Assembly: GCF_963665245.1 (NCBI RefSeq)
Contig: NZ_OY762267.1
Coordinates: 992,001-1,056,000 of the forward strand
Source: an uncultured Paludibaculum sp.
Lineage (GTDB): Bacteria > Acidobacteriota > Terriglobia > Bryobacterales > Bryobacteraceae
DNA: 64,000 bases
Reading direction: 5' to 3'
A program made the translations under genes and the position numbers. Position 1 is the stretch's first letter, and each line of letters starts with the position of its first letter. Positions 43,740 to 53,394 of the stretch are shown here, piece after piece. The notes below the pieces were generated by a model, which made no database searches, was not told where the DNA came from, and worked only from the letters and a program-made list of their open reading frames with translations.

Positions 43740-44646
43740 CCTCTGGCGGAGTCTGGAGCGCATTACCGGGCTCCTGGCGGTGCCTGCCGTGTGGGAAACG
43801 GAGTGCGGTGAGGACTTCGCCTTCCTGCGCCCTCATCTCCGCCCGACCGAGATGGTCGGGTCACTGTATCCGTGCCCGCACCACTTTGGCGAATGTCCCC
43901 GCAAGATCGTGGACTATGGCGATGGGGAGTTCGCGGCGATCTGTCGCGACCCGTACAAGTCCTGCGACAGGATTCCATTGGCCCCGCGCGACGCCCTTCT
44001 TCACGACCTCGACCTCGCCTCATTCTTGAAGCCCGTTCTGCAGGCCGCCTCTATCCGCCCGGAGCCTCCAAGGCCGCGCGCACCGGGTACATGGAGTCTG
44101 GGGCTGGCCGGAAGATCGAGCTCGCTCGCGCCGGCGTTCCTTGTCGTCGCGCACAGCGGATCCACGTTCGAAGCTTCCGTGCGTGACCTGCTGCTCGACG
44201 TCCCCGGACGGTTCCTGCTGGTGGTCCCCACGAACAGGCACCGTAGCGCCGAAGTCCAGGAGAGGATCCAGGCAAGTAGCTGCAGCTACCTCTGTCTGGA
44301 GGAGATGGTTGGGGTGGACGAGAGCGGAGCGTTCCGCCTGCTGGAAACCGCCGATTCAACCACCACGGCACCTGACCAGGTGACACCCGACCGTACACTC
44401 GACCGTTCTGTTGGAAGCGAGGCTGCAGTTGCGGCGGTCCGCGACTACATCGCCGCAAAAGCCCTGACGCTGACGATGTTCGGTAATCAGTTCGACACTA
44501 CCGACCGGACGCTTCGCCGGTTTCTGAAGGACGGCAAGATGAGGCGCGCCAATTTTGAGGCCATGGCCGACAGCATCGGCGTCTCTTCGGAGCAGCTCCT
44601 TCGGGGCGAATTGCCTGCATCCATCAGGCGCGCCGCGCGTCGCTGA
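43723..44646 (+). CDS. Uncharacterised protein, likely transcriptional-regulator type C-terminus
   Basis: 307 residues from ATG 43723, which overlaps the end of the split gene and follows GAAGGC. Cys residues in SLYPCPHHFGECPRKIVDYG and CRDPYKSC suggest a zinc-binding N-terminal domain. The C-terminal LTMFGNQFDTTDRTLRRFLK and MADSIGVSSEQLLRG look like a helix-turn-helix. It was probably co-transcribed with the gene the IS disrupted. No family recognised. Confidence 0.65.
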   Translation: MRRLPNLWRSLERITGLLAVPAVWETECGEDFAFLRPHLRPTEMVGSLYPCPHHFGECPRKIVDYGDGEFAAICRDPYKSCDRIPLAPRDALLHDLDLASFLKPVLQAASIRPEPPRPRAPGTWSLGLAGRSSSLAPAFLVVAHSGSTFEASVRDLLLDVPGRFLLVVPTNRHRSAEVQERIQASSCSYLCLEEMVGVDESGAFRLLETADSTTTAPDQVTPDRTLDRSVGSEAAVAAVRDYIAAKALTLTMFGNQFDTTDRTLRRFLKDGKMRRANFEAMADSIGVSSEQLLRGELPASIRRAARR

Positions 44647-44757
44647 ACTGTCCGGATTTCTTCCGGATCTCTTCCGCGTAAGTTCGTATTAGAAAAAAGC
44701 CGTCTCGGGCATTCTCGATTCAGAGGCTGCGGGAAACACACCGCAGCAAGCATCGAG

Positions 44758-44973
44758 ATGAAGCCAAACACACAACAGCGACTCCTAAACGAACACGAGG
44801 TAGCAGACTCCTGCTCGATCAGTGTTCTGACGCTGCGGAAGTGGCGCAGCCAACGGCGCGGTCCGCAGTTCGTAAAGATCGGCGCCTTGGTCCGGTACCG
44901 CCCCGAGGATGTGGACGCCTGGATTACGGCGCAGAAGTCCGCGGGTGCTGAACTCCCGGAGGTGGCGCGATGA
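44758..44973 (+). CDS. AlpA/excisionase-like helix-turn-helix protein
   Basis: 71 residues: LLNEHEVADSCSISVLTLRK is the helix-turn-helix and RRGPQFVKIGALVRYRPEDV the wing. It is related in pattern to the proteins at 25477 and 29425. It overlaps the next gene by 4 bases (ATGA) and heads the prophage early region, suiting a regulator. Confidence 0.7.
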   Translation: MKPNTQQRLLNEHEVADSCSISVLTLRKWRSQRRGPQFVKIGALVRYRPEDVDAWITAQKSAGAELPEVAR

Positions 44974-45305
44974 AGCCGCCGGTCACCACACAGGAGCTGT
45001 TGGCGTCAGAGGCGACCTTCCTCGCCGCCATGCAGCAACTCGGCTTCGGCCGGTTTGAGTACCTGCAGATCCGCGGCGGCGAGTTGATGCTCAACCCGTG
45101 GCCGGTCACCGTGCGCGACATCAAGTTCGCGACGCCGCCCAACACGGGCAGGCCTTCCGAACCCAATTTTGAGCTGCGGCCGCAGGTCGCCGAGTTCTTC
45201 GCCTACGTACGGGACGTCGAAGCTGGCGAAATCCGCGAGCTCGACGTGCGGCACGGGTTGCCCTTCTCCATGGAGATCGAACTTCAGGGAGGCCGCCGTG
45301 GTTGA
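44970..45305 (+). CDS. Hypothetical prophage protein
   Basis: 111 residues, alpha/beta pattern, beginning with TTQELLASEATFLAAMQQLG and carrying RFEYLQIRGGELMLNPWPVT and FELRPQVAEFFAYVRDVEAG. Coupled by ATGA to the regulator upstream. No family recognised. Confidence 0.6.
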   Translation: MKPPVTTQELLASEATFLAAMQQLGFGRFEYLQIRGGELMLNPWPVTVRDIKFATPPNTGRPSEPNFELRPQVAEFFAYVRDVEAGEIRELDVRHGLPFSMEIELQGGRRG

Positions 45306-45816
45306 TCTCGCACTTGACCAAGCACTCCCTGTTGTCCAGGATCTCGCCGGGCGGAAGGCGAATGCATTCGTTCGCCGCTGCGGACTGGGCGCCGATGAGC
45401 GGGAGGATGTCCAGAGCCAGCTTGTCCTGACCTTCCTGGTTCGGTGGCCCAAGTTCGACGGCGAGAAAGCCTCAGTCCGAACGTTCGCCTCGCGGGTCAT
45501 GGACAAGGAGCTGACGTCCATTCTGCGGTACCGCCTGGCGGAAGGGCGGCGGCCGCAAGATCTGCCCGCGCGGGATCCAGGCCCGAACCCCGCATACGTT
45601 CGGCACTTCCGCATCGACCTTGAACGCGTGCTGGCACCGTTGCCGGTCCCAATCCAAGCAACTGCTGTCGCTCTTTCCATGGCGTCGACGGTGGAGGCCG
45701 CGGTGGCGCTCGGTTGTTCCCGGCAGATGATCAGCCGGAGGAAGCAGCAAATCCGTGAAGCGTTCCTTTCCGCCGGCATCGGACCCAATTACTTCATGGC
45801 GGGGGGAACGCGATGA
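45298..45816 (+). CDS. Sigma-70-like factor of the prophage
   Basis: 172 residues from GTG 45298, with GGGAGG 5 bases upstream. Region 2-like ADEREDVQSQLVLTFLVRWP and KASVRTFASRVMDKELTSIL are followed by a helix-turn-helix-like SMASTVEAAVALGCSRQMIS. It occupies the early region, so it could redirect polymerase to phage promoters. A similar protein is at 22574-23137 in the other island. Confidence 0.65.
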   Translation: MVDLALDQALPVVQDLAGRKANAFVRRCGLGADEREDVQSQLVLTFLVRWPKFDGEKASVRTFASRVMDKELTSILRYRLAEGRRPQDLPARDPGPNPAYVRHFRIDLERVLAPLPVPIQATAVALSMASTVEAAVALGCSRQMISRRKQQIREAFLSAGIGPNYFMAGGTR

Positions 45817-46823
45817 GTTCCACCCTACTGACCTCCACCTACTCCATGTGGTCGGCGTTCCGGAATTGCCGGAAGGCTTGCGAGTACCGCTACCAGATTG
45901 GCCTGGTTCCCCGCGAGAAGGATCCGAATCTCAGTTTCGGCTCGTTGATCCACGAGTGCCTGCAAATCTGGCACGGGACCGGCGACATCGCCGCTGTCCT
46001 CAATTTCATCGACCGGGCTTGTGCGGCCAGAGTTTCCGACGAGGGCGTGCGCCGGGACTGGCATCTCGCCAGGGCGATGATGACGGGCTACGCCGTGCGA
46101 TATCCGCGGGAGGAGTTCGCTGTTGTGGCACTGGAGAAAAACTTCGAGGGCCCTATCGTCAACCCCGACACCGGCGCCGCTTCCCGCAGCTTCATCCTCG
46201 CCGGCAAAGTGGACGGCATCGTTCGCATCGGAGGCGACCACTACATTCTCGAACACAAGACCGCCGCGACCATCGACGCGGACTACCTGGAGAGGCTCTG
46301 GACGGATTTCCAGATCGCCATCTACTCCTTTTACGTCGAGCAGGCGCTCGCCATCCCGATCACCGGCGTCATCTACAACGTCCTCGGGAAGGCGCGGCTT
46401 CAGCAGAGCAAGGGCGAGACCGAGGAGGAATACCAGGCCCGGCGCGCCGAGCTCCTTGAGAAGTCGAAGACGGGGAAGACCACGGCCAAGCGCAAGCTGC
46501 CGGAGTCGGATGAAGAATTCCAGGAGCGGCTGGCCGCGAAGTACCTCGATCCGGAGATGTTCCACCGCGAGATGCTCTATCTCTCGCAGGACCGTTTCGA
46601 TGTATTGCGGGCGGAGCTCTGGGAACTCACGCAGGCATTCCTCGATGCTCGTAGGCGGAAGGTCTTCTACCAGAACACCGCATTCTGCTTCCACCACAAC
46701 CGGCCCTGCGCATACTTCCCCATCTGCCGCTCTAACGGCAATCCGAACGTGATCGAGAACTTCTACACCATCGCCGCGCCGCACGAAGAACTCCGCGCGC
46801 CGGCCACTGACCCCGTTTTCTGA
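45813..46823 (+). CDS. PD-(D/E)xK nuclease, Cas4/RecB-like
   Basis: 336 residues. SMWSAFRNCRKACEYRYQIG is the RecB/Cas4-type N-terminus, LSFGSLIHECLQIW supplies the His, and GKVDGIVRI with YILEHKTA give the D and E-x-K of the active site. Cys in FCFHHNRPCAYFPIC and one near residue 19 (NCRKAC) could hold an iron-sulfur cluster, as in Cas4/AddB. Such phage exonucleases act in recombination. ATGA overlap with the sigma-like gene. Confidence 0.83.
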   Translation: MSSTLLTSTYSMWSAFRNCRKACEYRYQIGLVPREKDPNLSFGSLIHECLQIWHGTGDIAAVLNFIDRACAARVSDEGVRRDWHLARAMMTGYAVRYPREEFAVVALEKNFEGPIVNPDTGAASRSFILAGKVDGIVRIGGDHYILEHKTAATIDADYLERLWTDFQIAIYSFYVEQALAIPITGVIYNVLGKARLQQSKGETEEEYQARRAELLEKSKTGKTTAKRKLPESDEEFQERLAAKYLDPEMFHREMLYLSQDRFDVLRAELWELTQAFLDARRRKVFYQNTAFCFHHNRPCAYFPICRSNGNPNVIENFYTIAAPHEELRAPATDPVF

Positions 46824-46834
46824 AAGGACCGACG

Positions 46835-47602
46835 ATGCCTCTACTCCCGACAACCAAAACCCCATCAAAGAACAGCCTGGCTGACCTGACCGTGCTGGTC
46901 TACGGCCAGACCAAAATCGGCAAAACGACGCTGTGCTCTCATGCGGATGGCGCCTTGTTCCTGGCCACCGAGCCCGGGCTGAACGCGCTGGATGTGTACC
47001 AGGCACCCATCCTCAATTGGGACGACCTGCTCAACGCCTGCGCCGAGATCAGCGAAGGGAACCATCCCTTCAAGACGGTGATCATCGACACGATCGACAA
47101 CGCCTACAAGTTCTGCACGGACTACGTGCTGAAGAAGTTCAAGATCGAACACGAGTCCGATCTGGGCTACGGCAAGGGCTACGCCCTCATCAACAACGAA
47201 TTCCAGCGCGTGCTGACGAAGCTGGCATTCCTACCCTGCGGGCTGTTCCTGATCTCCCACGCGAAAGAGATGGAGATGGACTCGCGTACCGGCAAATACA
47301 CGCGCGTGGTCCCGACCCTGCCGGACAAAGCCCGCAAGATCGTCCTGGGCATGGCCGACATGGTGCTGTTCTGCGATCTGGATGTCCAGGCGGGCAGCGA
47401 TGGCGAGCCGCGAGTACGCCGCGTGATCCGCACCAAGCCGAGCCTCTACTACGAGGCCGGCGACCGCACCGGTCGGCTGCCGGAGACTCTCGACCTCGAC
47501 TTTTCCAGTTTCCTCGAAGCCTTCAACGCGGCCACCGCCGCGAAGTTCACCGCCAAGCCGGTCCCTGCGGGCAAGCCCGCTCCGGCGGCGGCAAGCAAGT
47601 AG
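46835..47602 (+). CDS. Phage P-loop ATPase (AAA_24-like)
   Basis: 255 residues. Walker A is GQTKIGKTTLC, Walker B is FKTVIIDTIDNAYK, and LFLISHAKEMEMDSRTGKYT follows as in phage nucleotide-binding (Sak4-like) proteins. These act with a single-strand binding protein and a nuclease in phage recombination, and both neighbours fit that role. AAAGGA lies 6 bases before the ATG. The C-terminal tail is Ala/Lys/Pro-rich. Confidence 0.82.
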   Translation: MPLLPTTKTPSKNSLADLTVLVYGQTKIGKTTLCSHADGALFLATEPGLNALDVYQAPILNWDDLLNACAEISEGNHPFKTVIIDTIDNAYKFCTDYVLKKFKIEHESDLGYGKGYALINNEFQRVLTKLAFLPCGLFLISHAKEMEMDSRTGKYTRVVPTLPDKARKIVLGMADMVLFCDLDVQAGSDGEPRVRRVIRTKPSLYYEAGDRTGRLPETLDLDFSSFLEAFNAATAAKFTAKPVPAGKPAPAAASK

Positions 47603-47629
47603 TCAATCCGAACAACAAGGAGAACACCC

Positions 47630-48085
47630 ATGGGTAAGCAATCGATCGATTTGGCGCAGTTTGACGACGGTTTCCAGAACGAAGCAACCGAAGAGCGCGG
47701 CGACTTTGAAAGCGTCCCGGATGGCAAGTATCAGGTGGCCGTCGAGAAGGTGGAGTTGACCCAGTCCTCGACCGGCAACCCGATGCTGAAGTGGACGCTG
47801 CGCATCCTGGCGCCGCGTTTCGCCAACCGGTTCCTGTGGCGCAATAGCGTCTTCACCCACAACACGCTCAAGTACGTCAAGACCGACCTGCATATGTGCG
47901 GACTCGACCTCGAGAAGCTGTCGGAGTTGCCGAAGCACCTAGACAGATTGCTCGACGTGAAGCTGGAGGTCACCAAGAAGACCAAAGGCGACAACGAGAA
48001 CATCTACTTCAACCGCCGCATCGAGACCGCCGCCAGTGCGAATCGCTATCAGCGGGAGGCGGGGGATGCCCTCGTTCCGTTCTAA
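47630..48085 (+). CDS. DUF669-like protein, probable single-strand DNA-binding
   Basis: 151 residues. PDGKYQVAVEKVELTQSSTG, MLKWTLRILAPRFANRFLWR and KLEVTKKTKGDNENIYFNRR follow the DUF669 beta-barrel pattern. DUF669 proteins lie beside phage recombinase ATPases and are thought to bind single-stranded DNA. AAGGAG lies 9 bases upstream. Confidence 0.75.
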   Translation: MGKQSIDLAQFDDGFQNEATEERGDFESVPDGKYQVAVEKVELTQSSTGNPMLKWTLRILAPRFANRFLWRNSVFTHNTLKYVKTDLHMCGLDLEKLSELPKHLDRLLDVKLEVTKKTKGDNENIYFNRRIETAASANRYQREAGDALVPF

Positions 48086-48536
48086 CTCCGCGCCGGTGAC
48101 CATCATCGTCGATACGCGGGAGCAGGAGCCCTACGGATTCAATCCTCAGCTGGTGACATCGGTGCGCCGGGCATTGCCGGCTGGGGACTACTCCGTGGCG
48201 GGCTTGGAGCAGACGGTTGCAGTGGAGCGTAAGACCCTCGACGACTTCGTTGGAACGGTCATCCGGGCGCGCGGACGGTTCTATCGCGAACTTCGCCGCC
48301 TTGGGGGCTACGCCCGGGCATGTGTCGTCGTCGAGGCGGACCTGGCGGATGTGCTCGCCGGGCGCTATCGCGGCGACGCGCACCCCCAGTCGGTTCTCGG
48401 TAGTGCGCTGTCGATTGCAGTCGACTTCGGCATTCCGGTCTTCTTCTGCTCCAACCGGCAAATCGCCTGCCGGTTCGTTGAGGGCTACCTGTTGCGCGCC
48501 GCAGAGAGGAGGACGCATTGGCAAAACCTGCCGTAA
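48066..48536 (+). CDS. ERCC4/XPF-type nuclease
   Basis: 156 residues from ATG 48066, with GGGAGG 6 bases upstream; it overlaps the DUF669-like gene. VTIIVDTREQEPYGF holds the conserved D-x-R, followed by GDYSVAG and VAVERKTLDDFVGT (E-R-K), the complete ERCC4 nuclease core. Such stand-alone phage nucleases cut branched or flap DNA during recombination. Confidence 0.88.
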   Translation: MPSFRSNSAPVTIIVDTREQEPYGFNPQLVTSVRRALPAGDYSVAGLEQTVAVERKTLDDFVGTVIRARGRFYRELRRLGGYARACVVVEADLADVLAGRYRGDAHPQSVLGSALSIAVDFGIPVFFCSNRQIACRFVEGYLLRAAERRTHWQNLP

Positions 48537-50710
48537 ATCAGGAATCATCAACAGTTCGTGGTGTCGTTCAAGCGGTCTTTCACGCCGGTGCCAACTTCTC
48601 CGCCGGACGGCTCCGGACTGACGACGGGGAAGGCGTCCGCTTCGCCGGGAAGGTGTTTGTTCGGGAGAACGATCCCGTCTCACTCCGCGGGCGATGGGAG
48701 AATCATCCGAAGTACGGGCGGCAGTTCTCGGTTGACTGGCTGGACGCGCAGGTAGAACTCGACCCAGCCGGCCTGGCCAACTACCTGGCGAATCACCCGG
48801 ACATCACCGGAATCGGGCCAGTGAAGGCCAAACTCATCGCGGATGCCTTCGGCCGCACGTTCGACGACATAATCCGCCGTACCCCGAGGGCAGTGGCGAC
48901 CGTCGCGAAGGTCTCCATGGATGCGGTCCAGAACCTCCAGCGGATCTGGATCGAGACCAGCGGTGTGAACGCCGCCATGACCTACCTGGCGTCGTATGGT
49001 CTGACTCACTTTCAGGTCACCACTCTGGTGGAGAAGTTCGGGAACCACGTGGTGCCAATGCTGCAGGAAGATCCTTACATCCTCATCAGTGAGGTGCCTG
49101 GCTTCGGCTTCAAGCGGGTGGACAAGATCGCTCGCCGCCTGGGCACGCCCAAGGAGCTCCCCTCACGGCTGCAGGCGGGGATCCGATTCACGATCCAGTC
49201 TGCGCTGGACGATGGCGACTGCTGGGTCGAGTACGAGGACTTGCTCGATAGGGCCAACGCGCTGCTGGTGCTGGACAACCTCGACAGCCGGGAACTCATC
49301 GAGCGTCAACTTGAAGATCTGATCGGCGCGAAGCAACTTGTCTGCTACCCGTATGAGCGGCTCGTGGTGGCGGACCCCGCGATCCACGAGATGGAGGAGT
49401 TCCTCGCCGGCGTGTTCCGCAAGGCGTGGGCGCGGAATCCCAACGGGACAGATGTTATCCCCGGGCATGTCTACTTCAACGGCCCCCTCAACGAAGATCA
49501 GGGGGCCGCCGCCACGAAGGCATTCGCGTTTTCTATCTCGCTCATGACCGGCGGCGCGGGAAGTGGCAAGACGTTCACGATCGACTCCCTGATCGCCGCG
49601 TGCGAGGAACTTGGGATCAGTTACGAATTGGCGGCGCCAACCGGCAAGGCGGCGAAGCGCCTCGAACAGTCGGTGAAGCGACCAGCAAAGACCGTGCACC
49701 GGCTTCTGGGCTTCAACGGCCATACCTTCGCGAAGGGTCCCGACGACAAGCTCGAAGCGGATTTCCTTGTTGTCGACGAAGTATCGATGGTGGACGTCCC
49801 ACTGATGTACCGCCTGATTCGGGCGCTCGATCTGAACCGTACCGCCGTGCTGCTGGTCGGCGACCACAACCAGTTGCCGCCGGTTGGGCCGGGCAACGTG
49901 CTTCGGGATCTCGTCCAGTCCAACGCCATTCCCACCACTGTCCTGAGGAAGATCATCCGGCAGGCCGGTGTCCTGAAGGAGAACTCCACCGCAATCCTCG
50001 ACGGTGAAGTCCGGCCCACCTGTGACGAGAAGGTCGACGGCTATCGACCGTGGTACGTCGTCAACAATTTCACGGACCGTGAGCACGTGCGGTTCTTCCT
50101 GGAGAAGTTGTTCCACGAAGTGCTCGCCGAACGCCTTGGATTTGACCTGCTGCAGGATGTGCAGGTGTTGACGCCCATCCACAAAGGGCCTCTCGGCACT
50201 GTCGAGATCAACATTATCCTGCAGCGCCTGATCCAGAAGAAGCTCTTCGGTGTCGACGCGCCCGACGTGGAGCCGGGGCGGCGGCCGGAGTTTCTGCCTG
50301 GCGACAAGGTGATCCAGACCAAGAACGACTACGACCTCGGCGTGATGAACGGCGCGGTCGGGTACATCGTAGCGAACCACCCTAAAGATGGCATGACGGT
50401 AGATTTCGAAGGCCATCTGGTCGAGATCCCGAAGGACAGCGCGAAGGAGTACAACGTTCAGCTCGCCTACGCGACCTCCATCCACAAGATGCAAGGCTCC
50501 GAGTTTCCGTGCGCCATCGTGATCACGCACAAGTCGCACTCCTTCATGCACCACCGGAATTTGCTCTACACGGCGGTGACGCGGGCACAGAAGTCGGTCA
50601 TCATGCTCGGCGACCACTGGGGCATTGAGAACTGCGCGAAGAAGCAGCAGGTCGACAAACGGAACACGTTCCTGTCCTTCCTTCTGCACGACGCGCGGAG
50701 GCCGGAATGA
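48518..50710 (+). CDS. RecD2-like DNA helicase (SF1)
   Basis: 730 residues from TTG 48518, 5 bases after GAGGAGG. The N-terminal OB-like and helix-hairpin-helix domains (ITGIGPVKAKLIADAFG, EVPGFGFKRVDKIARR) precede the helicase core: Walker A TGGAGSGKTFT (about 344-354), motif II LVVDEVSMVD, motif III VGDHNQLPPVGPGNV and motif VI SIHKMQGSEFP with AVTRAQKS. RecD2 proteins unwind 5' to 3'. It is in the replication/recombination block and overlaps the next gene by 4 bases. Confidence 0.9.
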   Translation: MAKPAVNQESSTVRGVVQAVFHAGANFSAGRLRTDDGEGVRFAGKVFVRENDPVSLRGRWENHPKYGRQFSVDWLDAQVELDPAGLANYLANHPDITGIGPVKAKLIADAFGRTFDDIIRRTPRAVATVAKVSMDAVQNLQRIWIETSGVNAAMTYLASYGLTHFQVTTLVEKFGNHVVPMLQEDPYILISEVPGFGFKRVDKIARRLGTPKELPSRLQAGIRFTIQSALDDGDCWVEYEDLLDRANALLVLDNLDSRELIERQLEDLIGAKQLVCYPYERLVVADPAIHEMEEFLAGVFRKAWARNPNGTDVIPGHVYFNGPLNEDQGAAATKAFAFSISLMTGGAGSGKTFTIDSLIAACEELGISYELAAPTGKAAKRLEQSVKRPAKTVHRLLGFNGHTFAKGPDDKLEADFLVVDEVSMVDVPLMYRLIRALDLNRTAVLLVGDHNQLPPVGPGNVLRDLVQSNAIPTTVLRKIIRQAGVLKENSTAILDGEVRPTCDEKVDGYRPWYVVNNFTDREHVRFFLEKLFHEVLAERLGFDLLQDVQVLTPIHKGPLGTVEINIILQRLIQKKLFGVDAPDVEPGRRPEFLPGDKVIQTKNDYDLGVMNGAVGYIVANHPKDGMTVDFEGHLVEIPKDSAKEYNVQLAYATSIHKMQGSEFPCAIVITHKSHSFMHHRNLLYTAVTRAQKSVIMLGDHWGIENCAKKQQVDKRNTFLSFLLHDARRPE

Positions 50711-53154
50711 AGGCTGCGGACTTCACTTCATCCGAGGTCGCGAGCTATTACCGGACTCGATTCCCGGACCTGAAGCAGGCGGGACCGGAGTGGCGCGGGC
50801 CGTGCCCTGTTCATCAAGGTGACGACGCGAACTTCGCGGTGAACCCCGAGAACGGGCTGGCCTACTGCCACTCGCAGTGTGGCCGGGGCTGGAGCATCCT
50901 GCAGCTGGAACAGGAGGTATCCGGGCGCCCCTGGAAAGAGTGCCGTCAGGAGATCAACTCCATCGTTGGGCGGCCGATCCGCGGGCCGGCGAAGTTGAGA
51001 GAGGTCGCCACCTATGACTACACCGATGCGACTGGCGAGTTCCTTTTCCAGGTCGTGCGATACGAGCCGAAGACTTTCCGCCAGCGGCGGCGTGTCGTCA
51101 GGATGGACGGAACCAGTGCCGGGATCTCCTGGGAGTACAACATCAAGGGCATCAGCCGGGTGCTGTATCGCCTTCCCAAGGTGGCGGCCGCCGACCAGGT
51201 GTTGGTTGTCGAGGGTGAGAAGGACGTCGAGAGCCTGGAGCGACTCGGGTTCGTCGCTACCTGCAATCCGGGAGGGGCATGCAACCACGCTGGCAAGTGG
51301 CTCAAGAACTACACGGAGAGCCTTGAGGGCAAGCGGGTGGTCATCCTCCCGGACAATGATACGCCCGGGCAGAAGCACGCCGATATCGTCATCCAGGCAA
51401 TCCGCCACCGCGTCAAAGAACTTCGGGTTGTCCGAATCCCTGTCGGCAAGGATTCGTCAGATTGGATTGCGGGCGGGGGCACGCGGGAGGCAATCGACGA
51501 GGCAATCCTCCAGGCTGGAATCATCGCAGGCCAGGACGTAGCGAATGACGGCAGCACCGCAAGCGCGCCGCCGGGATCGAGTCCAAGTCCGGCGGTGCCG
51601 GCCATCCCTCAGATCCAGGTCAACGATCGCCCGTTTCGAACCATCTGCCAGGACGGATTCGACGCGCTGAAATCGTCCAATACCCCACCGCAGCTGTTCG
51701 TTCGTGCCTGCCGCATCGCGTGCATTGAAGCCACCGAACTGGGACGGCCCTTCATCGCCGACTGTGACGAGACAAAGCTTCGCCACTATCTGGCCCAGGC
51801 TGCCGACTTCTATGAACTGTCCGCACGTGGTGTCCGCAAGGAGGTCCCTCCTCCGTTGGACGTCGCCAAGAACATCCAGGCACGGAACCCCGCCAGTTGG
51901 GGATTCCCTGTGCTCGAGGCCGTCGTTGAAGCGCCAACGCTGCGTTCTGACGGCACGGTACTCGCGCAGCCCGGATACGATGCGGCCAGCCGCTTGTATC
52001 TCGTGCCGTCCCCGGGGCTGGAGGACATCGACGTACCCGAGCAACCGTGCAGGGACCACGTCGAAGTCGCCCTCGACGTCATCCGCGACGCCATCGGCGA
52101 CTTTCCCTTCGTCGATCAATCGAGCTATGCAAACGCCGTCGGCGCGATGGTGACGTCGGTCTGCCGCCACATCATCAGTGGGCCGGTACCGCTGGCTCTG
52201 TTCGACGCGACGACCCAGGGGACGGGCAAGACGCTGCTGGCCGAGGTGATCGCCATTATCCTGACCGGGCGCGCCGCGGAGCTGAGTTCGGCCCCGAACG
52301 ATCCCGAGGAGTGGCGCAAGCAACTTACCAGCATCCTGATCGAGGCGCCGCCACTGGTGATCCTCGATAACGTGACCACAACCCTGGATTCGGGCGACCT
52401 GGCCAAGGTGATCACTGGCGAAATGCATCGCGATCGCGTGCTCGGTAAGTCGCAGACCGTCTCCGTGCCAGTGCGGTGCTCCTGGATCGCCACTGGCAAC
52501 AACCTGCAACTCGGCGGGGATATGGCCCGGCGGTGCTACTGGATTCGGATGGACGCGGGTTGCTCCGATCCCTTCCGGCGCACTGGATTCAAGCACGAAC
52601 GTCTGAAGGAATATCTCCTCGAACATCGGCGGGATCTGCTCATCGCCATGCTGACGCTGGCGCGGGCATGGTTTGCAGCGGGCCAGCCCAAGTCCACCGT
52701 TCCGCCCGTCGGCAGTTTCGAACGTTGGACTGAGGTTGTTGCCGGCATCCTCGAATACGCCAAGGTCGAGGGCTTCCTGGCCAACAGCGAGAGGCTGTTT
52801 GAGCAATCCGATATTGAACGAACCGACTGGGAGACCTTCCTCGAGGCAATCGAGGATGCGTTCCAGGGGGCGGCCTTCACTATCGCCGAGCTTTGGGAAC
52901 GGCTCAACGAGAAAACCTACGAGGAACTGGTCCGGCAGTCCGTGCTCACGGACCGCGCCGAGGAACTGCGCAACGCGCTTCCCATCGACCTCACCCGTTG
53001 GATGGATCGTGAAGGGCAGTTCAAGCAGCGGCTGGGCGTCGCGTTCAATTCGCGCCGGGGACGTCGGTTTGGAAAACGTCAGATGCGCGTCGAGCGGTCC
53101 AGTGGGGATGCCCACGGGAAGGTCGCGCGATGGAAAGTGGTGGCCGATGCGTAG
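50707..53154 (+). CDS. Phage primase-helicase (CHC2 zinc finger, Toprim, P-loop)
   Basis: 815 residues. A CHC2-type zinc finger has C33, H36, C54 and C58 (GPCPVHQGDD and AYCHSQCGRG). Toprim follows with VLVVEGEKDVESLERLG and VVILPDNDTPGQKHAD. The C-terminal half has a P-loop ATPase region (ATTQGTGKTLLAEVI, about 500-514), then LVILDNVTTTLDSGD and SWIATGNNLQLGGD. This domain order fits phage and plasmid primase-helicases. It lies immediately upstream of the repeat array that may be the origin. Confidence 0.85.
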   Translation: MKAADFTSSEVASYYRTRFPDLKQAGPEWRGPCPVHQGDDANFAVNPENGLAYCHSQCGRGWSILQLEQEVSGRPWKECRQEINSIVGRPIRGPAKLREVATYDYTDATGEFLFQVVRYEPKTFRQRRRVVRMDGTSAGISWEYNIKGISRVLYRLPKVAAADQVLVVEGEKDVESLERLGFVATCNPGGACNHAGKWLKNYTESLEGKRVVILPDNDTPGQKHADIVIQAIRHRVKELRVVRIPVGKDSSDWIAGGGTREAIDEAILQAGIIAGQDVANDGSTASAPPGSSPSPAVPAIPQIQVNDRPFRTICQDGFDALKSSNTPPQLFVRACRIACIEATELGRPFIADCDETKLRHYLAQAADFYELSARGVRKEVPPPLDVAKNIQARNPASWGFPVLEAVVEAPTLRSDGTVLAQPGYDAASRLYLVPSPGLEDIDVPEQPCRDHVEVALDVIRDAIGDFPFVDQSSYANAVGAMVTSVCRHIISGPVPLALFDATTQGTGKTLLAEVIAIILTGRAAELSSAPNDPEEWRKQLTSILIEAPPLVILDNVTTTLDSGDLAKVITGEMHRDRVLGKSQTVSVPVRCSWIATGNNLQLGGDMARRCYWIRMDAGCSDPFRRTGFKHERLKEYLLEHRRDLLIAMLTLARAWFAAGQPKSTVPPVGSFERWTEVVAGILEYAKVEGFLANSERLFEQSDIERTDWETFLEAIEDAFQGAAFTIAELWERLNEKTYEELVRQSVLTDRAEELRNALPIDLTRWMDREGQFKQRLGVAFNSRRGRRFGKRQMRVERSSGDAHGKVARWKVVADA

Positions 53155-53394
53155 CCCGAGTCCCCGCAGGTCCCCGCACTTTTGCGGGGACTCCGGCATC
53201 GAGTCCCCGCAGGTTAAGTGTCTGGTGCTGATGCGGTTACGGAGTTTTGCGGGGACTTGCGGGGACTCTTTTCTCCCCTCGCGCATATGGGAATTACACC
53301 CATCACATTCTGCATCCCGTGTGTTACGCGCACACACGTATAGGCGGGCACACCATAAAGGTCCCCGCAAGTCCCCGCAAGTGGCGGTAACCCA
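53155..53394. other. Non-coding part of the candidate origin
   Basis: No convincing gene is seen. It holds eight of twelve GTCCCCGCA copies, and a central 95-base segment without copies that contains GTGTG/CACAC inverted repeats (about 53323-53338) and a CATATGGGAATTACACCC patch lower in GC. Read with the array entry. Confidence 0.55.

Noticed and set aside
49163..53370. Very long minus-strand frames opposite the RecD2-like and primase genes
   Set aside because: They are antisense to genes with complete helicase and Toprim motifs. High GC makes such open frames common.
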